From contig JAGHSL010000329.1 of NCBI GenBank assembly GCA_018065885.1, forward strand, positions 1 to 6,340: a stretch of DNA of 6,340 nucleotides, written 5' to 3'. The DNA comes from Candidatus Limimorpha equi. GTDB taxonomy: Bacteria > Bacteroidota > Bacteroidia > Bacteroidales > F082. A program made the position numbers and the translations under genes. Below, in pieces: positions 1-5,382 of the stretch; within the stretch, counting starts at the first letter, position 1; every line of letters begins with the position of its first letter. Below the pieces are notes generated by a model. That model had not been told where the DNA came from and searched no databases. It saw nothing but the letters and a program-made list of their open reading frames with translations.

Positions 1-31
1 CTATGGATTCGTTTAATTCATTGATTGTCAT
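1..31 (-). CDS. 5' end of an unidentified gene, third member of the small-gene cassette (partial)
   Basis: An ATG lies at 29-31 on the minus strand and opens a frame that stays open to the window edge, reading MTINELNESI. It starts 12 bp after the stop codon of the preceding 79-residue gene, on the same strand, which is the spacing expected of a co-transcribed gene. There is no Shine-Dalgarno sequence, in line with nearly all genes here. Ten residues are too few to name a family. DUF3791-type small genes often sit next to DUF3990 (ADP-ribosyltransferase-like) genes, but this N-terminus does not show the usual start of that family as I remember it, so I assign no function. Confidence 0.45.
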   Translation of the reverse strand, partial: MTINELNESI

Positions 32-43
32 AATAGTATAGAT

Positions 44-283
44 TTAGTTCAATCCTTCAAGTTTTCCGTTTTTCAATTCCATATCCAAAATGGAATACAC
101 ATATCCAGGACTTTGATAATACAAACCAGTATTTGGATTGGACATTTTTTCGTATGTTTCAGATAAATACAACACATTCATGGCTGTTTCCATTTCCATG
201 TTTTCTTCTTCCATGAGCATGACAATCAATTCTTTTGTCATGTCGAGTTTCATCATTTCAAATGCTTTCTGTGATACATTCAT
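44..283 (-). CDS. Small conserved protein (79 aa), probable partner of the adjacent DUF3791-like protein
   Basis: This is an acidic, methionine-rich 79-residue protein with no signal peptide or membrane segment. The recognisable part is residues 19-75: a helix-forming stretch LIVMLMEEENMEMETAMNVLY, then SETYEKMSNPNTGLYYQSPGYVYSILDMEL. The pattern 'ETY-K--(N/D)-TGLY-QSP-YVY--L--EL' resembles small hypothetical proteins I recall next to DUF3791 genes in gut bacteria, but I know no experimental function. The start is ATG at 281-283 without a Shine-Dalgarno sequence. The gene lies 55 bp after the DUF3791-like gene and 12 bp before another start codon, suggesting a single transcript. The region is visibly more AT-rich than the ETF operon, consistent with accessory DNA. 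A cytosolic regulatory or antitoxin-like role is only an inference from the context. Confidence 0.72.
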   Translation of the reverse strand: MNVSQKAFEMMKLDMTKELIVMLMEEENMEMETAMNVLYLSETYEKMSNPNTGLYYQSPGYVYSILDMELKNGKLEGLN

Positions 284-338
284 AACCTAATAAGATTTTG
301 TATTTTCTCGATATTTACATTTGAACCATGGTATAGAA

Positions 339-563
339 TCATGCCAATTGTCCTCCGTTTTTTTTACAGTATTCCGTAACCTCATCCATCATGTCATCAA
401 AATCGAGTGTGTGCATGGCACCGTAACATTTGTCTAACAGATGTATTCCTTTGTAAAAATTCAAATAGCGAAAAGCCTGCGACTCGGTAAGTCCATGCCT
501 CTTTCCGAACATCATCACAAATAGCGTGATATAACTGATTTTGTTTTTCGTTGTTTCGGACAT
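339..563 (-). CDS. DUF3791-like small protein (74 aa)
   Basis: This 74-residue cytosolic protein matches the DUF3791 pattern as I know it. It has an N-terminal helix (ISYITLFVMMFGKRHGLTESQAF, residues 9-31), a middle 'RYLNFYKGIHLLDKCYGAMHTLDFDDMMDEV' with the conserved Y47...H51-T52 ('Y--xHT') signature, and a C-terminal helix ending near C66. The family is short (about 70-80 residues), so the protein looks full length. The start is ATG at 561-563, with no Shine-Dalgarno sequence. It is the first gene of the left-edge cassette, followed by the 79-residue protein and a third truncated gene. Members often neighbour DUF3990 ADP-ribosyltransferase-like proteins, which has led to toxin-antitoxin-type suggestions; no biochemical role is established that I know of. 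The family call is good and the function is open. Confidence 0.75.
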   Translation of the reverse strand: MSETTKNKISYITLFVMMFGKRHGLTESQAFRYLNFYKGIHLLDKCYGAMHTLDFDDMMDEVTEYCKKNGGQLA

Positions 564-588
564 GATTATTTAGTTTGCATTTTTTTTA

Positions 589-618
589 CTTTAAATAGAA
601 TTCGCCCAAACGCCACAA
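589..618 (-). promoter_or_regulatory. Weak candidate promoter for the DUF3791 cassette
   Basis: On the minus strand a TTG (616-618) is followed after 18 bp by TATTTAAAG (589-597). This is a partial match to the Bacteroidota sigma-ABfr pattern (TTTG / TTG at -33, TAnnTTTG at -7). It lies about 26 bp upstream of the DUF3791-like start codon, a plausible distance, in the spacer after the GIY-YIG gene. The -7 box matches only in part and the region is AT-rich, so this could be chance. Confidence 0.2.
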
Positions 619-659
619 TGCAACAGTTAATATATCGGATGCGGTTAATAATTTAAAAG

Positions 660-1316
660 TTAGCTTTCCTCCATTTCATCTCTCAAATCAGACAAGACTT
701 TGCCATTATGGCTGAAATATTTTGGACCTTGATAGGCATCTGCAGCATTTCGTTTTTCATCGGGCATAAACGTCGCTGCAAAATTTGACAATTTGTATAT
801 CCTGCCTTCAAACTCGATAGTATTGTCCGAAGCGACTTTAACAATTTGTCCTGTAGGAATAAACGTAATCGTCTCTCCCACTTGAATGTCAACCATTGAA
901 AAGCGGAAATTAGGGCGTTGCTTACGATGCTCTAATGGTTTTGCAACATCACCCGTTGCTTCAATTTCTTTTGCTTCAGGGCAAATGATTTCAATTTCAG
1001 CATCATCCAAAGTTGTAGCGATATCTTTCAAAATATCCAATGCAACGTATGGATTCACATTGAAAAACTCCCTGTTTTGCCTGATGCGCAAGTCAGTCAG
1101 TCGGTCAATGGTTTTATGCACAAGTTTTTCCACTTCGTTGTATTTCATGGTTTTAAGTGTTGCAAAAATTTCAAAAGGCAAAGGAACCGCCGTGTTGTCA
1201 AGTTCTTTTGACCTTACATCAACAGGACGGGAACTTTTTCCAATTTTCACCCAATCTTCCTTAAAACTCGGATTTGTCAAAATATAGACATAACCTTGTG
1301 CATCTTCTTTGACCAT
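660..1316 (-). CDS. GIY-YIG nuclease-family protein with RAMA-like C-terminal domain
   Basis: This is a 218-residue soluble protein with two parts. Residues about 8-100 form a GIY-YIG domain of the T5orf172/Mug113 type. The 'GIY' strand is GYVYILTN (8-15) and the 'YIG' strand VKIGKSS (23-29). The expected catalytic arginine is R35 in the following helix, a typical E63...H67 pair follows, and the metal-binding glutamate is E83 in REFF. A charged linker (about 104-133) leads to residues 135-215. There 'VGETITFIPTGQIVKV', 'NTIEFEGRIYKLSNFA' and 'YQGPKYFSHNGKVLSDLRDE' follow the beta-rich layout of RAMA domains, found with DNA-modification systems and proposed to read modified DNA. GIY-YIG enzymes cut DNA using one metal ion. 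A nuclease that senses modification is therefore a reasonable inference, but T5orf172 proteins are poorly characterised. The start is ATG at 1314-1316, just ahead of the domain, with no Shine-Dalgarno sequence. It stands alone between two spacers of 96 bp and is probably a separate transcription unit. Confidence 0.85.
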   Translation of the reverse strand: MVKEDAQGYVYILTNPSFKEDWVKIGKSSRPVDVRSKELDNTAVPLPFEIFATLKTMKYNEVEKLVHKTIDRLTDLRIRQNREFFNVNPYVALDILKDIATTLDDAEIEIICPEAKEIEATGDVAKPLEHRKQRPNFRFSMVDIQVGETITFIPTGQIVKVASDNTIEFEGRIYKLSNFAATFMPDEKRNAADAYQGPKYFSHNGKVLSDLRDEMEES

Positions 1317-1366
1317 ATCAAAATGATTAATTCTTTATTGTTTCTTTTTTCATTTATGCCGCCCCC

Positions 1367-1390
1367 AGAGACGCGATAAATCGCGTCTCT
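1367..1390. repeat. Perfect palindrome, REP-like intergenic repeat
   Basis: The arms AGAGACGCGA (1367-1376) and TCGCGTCTCT (1381-1390) are exact reverse complements around a TAAA loop, giving a 10 bp stem. It sits 22 bp after the etfA stop codon. No T-tract follows on either strand, so it is not a canonical intrinsic terminator, although the hairpin could stabilise the 3' end of the etf mRNA. The GTAGAGACGCGAT-type core resembles short palindromes that I recall being dispersed in many copies in some cyanobacterial and Bacteroidota genomes. The flank GGGGGCGGC on the minus-strand 3' side may belong to the same element. Confidence 0.75.
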
Positions 1391-1412
1391 ACGGAACGGA
1401 ACATAAATTCAA

Positions 1413-2432
1413 TTATTTTTCGACTTCTTTCTTCAGTCTTTCTGTCAACATTGGGACAATCTTGTGCAGGTCGCCAACGATGCCGAGGTCGGCAACGCTG
1501 AAGATAGGTGCAAACTTATCCTTGTTGATAGCGATGATGAAGTCGGATTCTTCCATACCTGCAAGGTGCTGGATGGCGCCGCTGATACCGCAAGCCATGT
1601 AGAGGTTTGGACGGACAGTCTTACCTGTCTGACCCACCTGACGCTCGTGAGGCATCACGCCGTTATCGACCATAGCACGGCTTGAAGAAACTTGACCGCC
1701 GAGAACATTGGCCAAATCCTGCAATTTGTCGAAACCTTCCTTGTTGTGAACGCCACGGCCACCGGAAACCAAAATCTTGGCTTCTGAAATATCAACCGTT
1801 GCCTTTTCTTCCTTAATGGTTTCAAGGACTCTCACTTTGAACTTGGAAGTGTCGAACTTAGGTTCAAAAACAGTGACAACACCCTGACGGCCAGCTTCGC
1901 GGACGCGCTTCTGCATCACGCCTGGACGCACGGTTGACATCTGCGGACGGGTATTCGGGCAAAGAATGGTAGCCATCAGGTTGCCACCAAAAGCAGGACG
2001 TGTTGAACGGAATTGCTTTTCGCCAGTTTCTTCAACTGTAGCGATTTCCAGTTTTGTGCAATCGGCTGTCAGACCAGTCTTCAGACGTGAAGCCAAACGT
2101 GGAGCCAAGTCACGGCCAATAGTGGTAGCGCCATAAAGGACGATGCCAGGCTTGCGTTCGGTAATCATCTGATAGACAACCTGTGAATACTGTTCTGTAA
2201 GATAATCGAAAAGCTCTACATTATCAGCAACAAGCACTTCGTCAGCACCCATTTCGATAAGGTTCTTAGCTTCACTCTTGATATTGTAACCGACCAACAT
2301 GGCGACGACCTTTTCACCGAGTGCATCGGCCAAGTCGCGAGCCTTACCTAAAAGTTCGTAAGCTACGGGTTGAATAACACCACCACGCTGTTCTGCGAAC
2401 ACATAAACGTTTTTATAATCTTTGATATCCAT
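1413..2432 (-). CDS. etfA: Electron transfer flavoprotein subunit alpha
   Basis: EtfA pairs with EtfB to form the cytosolic flavoprotein that exchanges electrons with acyl-CoA dehydrogenases. At 339 residues it has the normal length. The N-terminal ETF domain covers about 7-190, including YGATTIGRDLAPRLASRL (100-117) and STRPAFGGNLMATI (143-156). The C-terminal FAD-binding domain starts near 218 with ILVSGGRGV (220-228). It continues with SSSRAMVDNGVMP (249-261), GQTGKTVRPNLYMACGISGAIQHLAGM (267-293), AINKD (301-305) and APIFSVADLGIVGD (308-321), the complete FAD signature. The start ATG (2430-2432) is 10 bp after the etfB stop, indicating co-translation in the order bcd-etfB-etfA. With the EtfB features and a Bcd partner, this is probably the alpha-FAD subunit of a bifurcating ETF. 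It is the last gene of the operon and the palindrome at 1367-1390 follows it. Confidence 0.97.
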   Translation of the reverse strand: MDIKDYKNVYVFAEQRGGVIQPVAYELLGKARDLADALGEKVVAMLVGYNIKSEAKNLIEMGADEVLVADNVELFDYLTEQYSQVVYQMITERKPGIVLYGATTIGRDLAPRLASRLKTGLTADCTKLEIATVEETGEKQFRSTRPAFGGNLMATILCPNTRPQMSTVRPGVMQKRVREAGRQGVVTVFEPKFDTSKFKVRVLETIKEEKATVDISEAKILVSGGRGVHNKEGFDKLQDLANVLGGQVSSSRAMVDNGVMPHERQVGQTGKTVRPNLYMACGISGAIQHLAGMEESDFIIAINKDKFAPIFSVADLGIVGDLHKIVPMLTERLKKEVEK

Positions 2433-2442
2433 GGCTAAACTT

Positions 2443-3222
2443 TTAGATTAAATGCTTTTCTTTCAACTTGTTAACAATAAGTTCAACGGCTTCTTCTTCG
2501 CTCACTTCGTGGACTTCACCAGGAGCCTTCATAGCCTTCGGGAAGGATTGGAACACCTTTGTAGGTGAGCCTTTCAAGCCGAGTCTTTCTTCATCGACAT
2601 CGAGTTTATCGGCACCCCACACTTCGACTTCCTTATTATAGGCTTCAACGATGCCACTGACAGTCATATAACGAGGCTCGAATGCTGATGCGAGAACGGT
2701 GAGGACGCATTTGCCTTCAACTTCAAGGACTTGAATGCTGTCTTCGTTCTCTTTCTTCACGATGAGGTTGTCGCCTTTGCGTTCTGCGTCCATGACGTAG
2801 GAAACCTGTGGAAGGCCGAGATGTTCAGCCATTTCAGGACCAACTTGTGCGGTATCACCATCGATAGCCTGACGGCCAGCAATGATGAGATCGTAGTCCA
2901 TAGTCTTGATGGCACCTGCCAAAGCGTATGATGTGGCGAGGGTATCAGCACCAGCGAATTTTCTATCGCTCAGCAGGATAGCTCTGTCAACGCCCATAGC
3001 GAAAGCTTCACGCAAAATCACGTCGGCTTGCGGAGGACCCATTGAAATAACAGTAACGTTAGCGCCGTATTTGTCTTTGAAACGGAGAGCCAGTTCGAGG
3101 CCGCCCTTGTCGTCAGGGTTCATGATGCTCGGAACGCCTTCACGGATAAGGGTGTTCTTTACTGGATCGATTTTGATTTCGGTAGTATCCGGAACCTGTT
3201 TGATACAAACTATAATATTCAT
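2443..3222 (-). CDS. etfB: Electron transfer flavoprotein subunit beta, bifurcating type
   Basis: This is the beta subunit of ETF, 259 residues and complete. Visible family motifs are IVCIKQVPDT (4-13), IMNPDDKGGLELALRFKD (33-50), ISMGPPQADVILREAFAMGVDRAILLSD (59-86), GADTLATSYALA (91-102) and GRQAIDGDTAQVGPEMAEHLGLPQVSYV (116-143), followed by EPRYMTVSGIVEA (182-194). The 'DGDTAQVGP' loop (121-129) is typical of EtfB proteins that bind a second FAD in place of AMP and carry out electron bifurcation with Bcd: NADH is oxidised, crotonyl-CoA takes one electron pair and ferredoxin is reduced. That chemistry is known for clostridial homologues and inferred here. The start ATG at 3220-3222 is supported by the strong Shine-Dalgarno at 3229-3235. 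It lies 14 bp after bcd and 10 bp before etfA. Confidence 0.97.
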   Translation of the reverse strand: MNIIVCIKQVPDTTEIKIDPVKNTLIREGVPSIMNPDDKGGLELALRFKDKYGANVTVISMGPPQADVILREAFAMGVDRAILLSDRKFAGADTLATSYALAGAIKTMDYDLIIAGRQAIDGDTAQVGPEMAEHLGLPQVSYVMDAERKGDNLIVKKENEDSIQVLEVEGKCVLTVLASAFEPRYMTVSGIVEAYNKEVEVWGADKLDVDEERLGLKGSPTKVFQSFPKAMKAPGEVHEVSEEEAVELIVNKLKEKHLI

Positions 3223-3228
3223 ACTCTT

Positions 3229-3235
3229 CCCTCCT
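3229..3235 (-). promoter_or_regulatory. Strong Shine-Dalgarno sequence for etfB
   Basis: On the minus strand AGGAGGG sits 6 nt upstream of the etfB ATG and directly after the bcd stop codon. It is the only good Shine-Dalgarno in the window; bcd, etfA, hbd, the GIY-YIG gene and the small genes have none, as expected for Bacteroidota. It fixes the etfB start and may raise or couple EtfB translation relative to Bcd. Confidence 0.7.
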
Positions 3236-3236
3236 A

Positions 3237-4376
3237 TTATTTAAACAATTGACCAGCGATAACCATTCTCTGGACTTCTGAAGTGCCTTCGTAGATTTCC
3301 GTAATCTTGGCGTCGCGCATCATGCGTTCAACCGGATATTCACGGGTGTAGCCGTAACCACCGTGGAACTGGACAGCCTTTGTGGTGACTTCCATTGCAG
3401 TTTCAGCAGCAAACAGCTTAGCCATGGCAGCATCAGCTGAATAAGGCAGTTTCATATCCTTCTTCCAAGCAGCACTGCGGACCAGCAGACGGGCAGCCTC
3501 GACCTTAGTCTTGAGGTCTGCCATCTGGAACTGCGTGTTCTGGAATTGAGAGATTGACTTACCGAATTGCTTACGTTCCTTGGTGTACTTAACTGTTTCG
3601 TCCATAGCACCTTGAGCGATACCCAAAGCCTGTGAAGCGATACCGATACGGCCACCATCCAAAGTCTTCATGGCAATGCCGAAGCCCTTGCCAAGCTGAC
3701 CGAGAAGGTTTTCCTTCGGAACTTCGCAGTTTTCGAAAATCAATTCGCAAGTGGCTGAACCACGGATACCCATCTTCAGTTCCTTCTTACCGATTGAGAA
3801 ACCTGGCATACCTTTTTCAACGATGAAAGCGGAAATGCCCTTGTTGCCCTTCGATTTGTCGGTCATTGCCATCACGATGAACACATTTGCGTATGCAGCA
3901 TTGGTGATGAAAATCTTCGAACCGTTGAGAATCCATTTGTCGCCAGCGTCAACAGCCGTTGTCTGCTGCATGGCGGCATCGGTACCGGCATTAGGCTCGG
4001 TCAGACCGAAAGCGCCAATCCATTCGCCAGAAGCGAGTTTCGGCAAATATTTCTGTTTCTGTTCTTCGGTGCCGTTTTCCAGAATTGGAGCCATACACAG
4101 TGAAGTATGGGCTGAAACGATGACACCTGTTGTTGCGCAAACGCGCGACAGTTCTTCAACTGCCATGATGTACATTTGTACTGTACCGCCTGCACCGCCG
4201 TATTCTTTCGGAATCGGAATGCCCATGATGCCCAACTTGCCCATCTTTTCGACGGTTTCCATTGGGAAGCGTTCCTGTTCGTCAACTTCAGCGGCCAAAG
4301 GCTTAACTTCGTTCTCGGCAAATGAACGGATCATCTGCAAGAAGAGTTGTTCTGTCTTTGAATAACTAAAATCCAT
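3237..4376 (-). CDS. bcd: Short-chain acyl-CoA dehydrogenase, probably butyryl-CoA dehydrogenase
   Basis: This FAD enzyme catalyses the alpha,beta step between butyryl-CoA and crotonyl-CoA. In fermentation it works in the reducing direction with EtfAB. It is 379 residues long, the same as clostridial Bcd as I recall it, and similar throughout: FAENEVKPLAAEVDEQERFPMETVEKMGKLGIMGIP (19-54), KEYGGAGG (57-64), AVEELSRVCATTGVIVSAHTSLC (72-94), the first family signature GAFGLTEPNAGTDA (121-134), LNGSKIFITNA (150-160), MKTLDGGRIGIASQALGIAQGA (236-257) and the second signature QFHGGYGYTREYPVERMMRD (336-355). The catalytic base is E363 in IYEGTSEVQR. Nothing is missing. The start is ATG at 4374-4376, reached through an A-rich tract without a Shine-Dalgarno. 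etfB begins 14 bp downstream. Substrate preference for C4 is inferred from similarity and neighbours; another short-chain acyl-CoA is possible. Confidence 0.95.
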   Translation of the reverse strand: MDFSYSKTEQLFLQMIRSFAENEVKPLAAEVDEQERFPMETVEKMGKLGIMGIPIPKEYGGAGGTVQMYIMAVEELSRVCATTGVIVSAHTSLCMAPILENGTEEQKQKYLPKLASGEWIGAFGLTEPNAGTDAAMQQTTAVDAGDKWILNGSKIFITNAAYANVFIVMAMTDKSKGNKGISAFIVEKGMPGFSIGKKELKMGIRGSATCELIFENCEVPKENLLGQLGKGFGIAMKTLDGGRIGIASQALGIAQGAMDETVKYTKERKQFGKSISQFQNTQFQMADLKTKVEAARLLVRSAAWKKDMKLPYSADAAMAKLFAAETAMEVTTKAVQFHGGYGYTREYPVERMMRDAKITEIYEGTSEVQRMVIAGQLFK

Positions 4377-4396
4377 TTTTTAATAGTTAGTAGTGC

Positions 4397-4457
4397 GGAG
4401 TTAGGAGTTAGGAGGATGGGAGCAAACAAATACTCCTCACTCCTCACTCCCGACTCC
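4397..4457. repeat. Inverted array of GGAGTTA/GGAGTGA heptamers between hbd and bcd
   Basis: On the plus strand GGAGTTA is repeated at 4397-4403 and 4404-4410, followed by GGAG at 4411. On the minus strand, reading from 4457, come GGAGTCG, GGAGTGA, GGAGTGA and GGAGTA (to 4431). The two arms can pair in more than one register at about six of seven positions per heptamer, around an unpaired AGCAAACAAA segment. With its AT-rich flanks the element fills almost the whole 88 bp gap, and any hbd-bcd read-through transcript would carry it as a long imperfect hairpin. Heptanucleotide arrays of this kind are known as dispersed repeats in cyanobacteria and I recall similar ones in Bacteroidota. No T-tract follows the hairpin on the minus strand. 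Confidence 0.75.
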
Positions 4458-4464
4458 TAATTAA

Positions 4465-5301
4465 TTAATACTTATAAAATCCTTCACCAGTTTTACGTCC
4501 GAGCAAACCAGCGCGAACCATCTTTCTCAGCAATGGATGAGGACGATACTTAGGATCGCCAAATTCGTTGTAGAGAACTTCCATGATAGCGAGGTTGACA
4601 TCGTTACCGATAAGGTCGGCCAATGCGAGCGGGCCCATTGGATGGTTGGCACCCAGCATCATGCACTTGTCGATGTCTTCAGCGCTTGCGATACCGTCAG
4701 CGAGAATGCCGACAGCTTCGTTAATCATAGGAATCAAAATGCGGTTGACCACGAAACCAGGAGCTTCATTGACTTCGACAGGAGTCTTGCCAATTGAAGT
4801 GGAAAGGTCAACGATGGTCTTGCAAACTTCAGCTGAAGTGAGCTGTCCCTTGATGACTTCAACCAAAGCCATACGGTCGGCTGGGTTGAAGAAGTGCATG
4901 CCGATGAACTGAGATGGGCGGCTTGTGCAAGCAGCTATCTCAGTGATTGACAGTGATGAAGAGTTGGTAGCGAAGATGGTTTCAGGCTTGCAGATTTTGT
5001 CGAGTTCTGTAAACACGTCCTTCTTCAGCTGCATTTCTTCAACTGCGGCCTCGATGACGAGGTCGGCATCAGCGAATGTAGCGTAATCAGTTGTCGTGCT
5101 GATGTTTGCCATGATGGCATCCATAGCATCCTGAGCAATCTTGCCCTTTTCGACGAGCTTTGCATAGCCCTTCGAAATGGAAGCCATAGCCTTATCGAGG
5201 CTGGCTTGTGTACGGCTCTTCATGACGACGGGCATCTTGGCTGCGAAAGCCTTCACGATACCTTTTGCCATGGTTCCAGTACCAATAACACAAATTTTCA
5301 T
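4465..5301 (-). CDS. hbd: 3-hydroxybutyryl-CoA dehydrogenase
   Basis: This enzyme interconverts acetoacetyl-CoA and (S)-3-hydroxybutyryl-CoA. It has 278 residues, normal for the bacterial family. The Rossmann domain opens with KICVIGTGTMAKGI (2-15). The catalytic set known from human HADH is present at matching spacing: S115 in NSSSLSITEIA, H136 in MHFFNPADRM, E148 in VEVIKG and N186 in PGFVVNRILIPMINEA. The C-terminal helical domain holds GANHPMGPLALADLIGND (217-234) and ends LLGRKTGEGFYKY. The start is ATG at 5299-5301. The frame runs upstream to a TTG at 5380-5382, but those 27 residues are Lys/Asn/Leu-rich translated leader outside the family. Oddly, after strand 2 (MPVVMKSRT, 23-31) there is no acidic residue; S29-R30 occupy that place, suggesting NADP(H). 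It lies upstream of bcd-etfBA in the same direction, with an 88 bp repeat-filled gap. Confidence 0.95.
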   Translation of the reverse strand: MKICVIGTGTMAKGIVKAFAAKMPVVMKSRTQASLDKAMASISKGYAKLVEKGKIAQDAMDAIMANISTTTDYATFADADLVIEAAVEEMQLKKDVFTELDKICKPETIFATNSSSLSITEIAACTSRPSQFIGMHFFNPADRMALVEVIKGQLTSAEVCKTIVDLSTSIGKTPVEVNEAPGFVVNRILIPMINEAVGILADGIASAEDIDKCMMLGANHPMGPLALADLIGNDVNLAIMEVLYNEFGDPKYRPHPLLRKMVRAGLLGRKTGEGFYKY

Positions 5302-5304
5302 GAC

Positions 5305-5351
5305 TTTAAGATTTAATGATTTAAAATTTAAATTTAAATATTTAAGATTTA
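5305..5351. repeat. AT-rich hbd leader with direct repeats of TTTAAGATTTA
   Basis: The 81 bp between the RhuM-family gene and hbd are almost all A and T. The 11-mer TTTAAGATTTA (plus strand) occurs exactly at 5305-5315 and 5341-5351, and a one-base variant TTTAAAATTTA at 5320-5330; ATTTAAATTTAAAT lies between. The hbd promoter is expected here, but I find no convincing TTG / TAnnTTTG pair at the right spacing. The repeats could be regulator sites, an UP-like AT tract or neutral sequence. Confidence 0.5.
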
Positions 5352-5382
5352 TACAATTTTTAAGTTTATTGACTTTACACAA

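Noticed and set aside
886..1287. Plus-strand open frame (133 codons) opposite the GIY-YIG gene
   Set aside because: It is Ser-rich and without family features. The opposite strand encodes a well-supported protein over the same span.
1317..1330. TCATTTTG as a -7 promoter box for the GIY-YIG gene
   Set aside because: It is one mismatch from TAnnTTTG but only a few bases before the start codon, and there is no TTG at the proper distance upstream.
1367..1390. Canonical Rho-independent terminator for the etf operon
   Set aside because: The stem is good, but no run of T follows on the minus strand (TGGGGGCGGC follows instead), so it was called a repeat.
3751..4365. Long plus-strand open frame (204 codons) opposite bcd
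   Set aside because: It is the antisense shadow of a clear acyl-CoA dehydrogenase gene, with Ser/Pro-rich sequence and no recognisable domain.
4396..4426. Promoter for bcd (TTTG at 4423-4426, TAACTCCG at 4396-4403 on the minus strand, 19 bp apart)
   Set aside because: The spacing fits, but the -7 element misses two of the conserved positions and both boxes fall in the heptamer repeat, so chance is more likely.
4397..4457. CRISPR array
   Set aside because: The repeated units are 7 bp with no spacers and occur in opposing arms, unlike CRISPR repeats.
5302..5382. N-terminal extension of Hbd from a TTG start
   Set aside because: The 27 extra residues are Lys/Asn/Leu-rich translation of AT-rich DNA. 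The protein family begins at MKICVIGTGTM, and an ATG is available exactly there (5299-5301).
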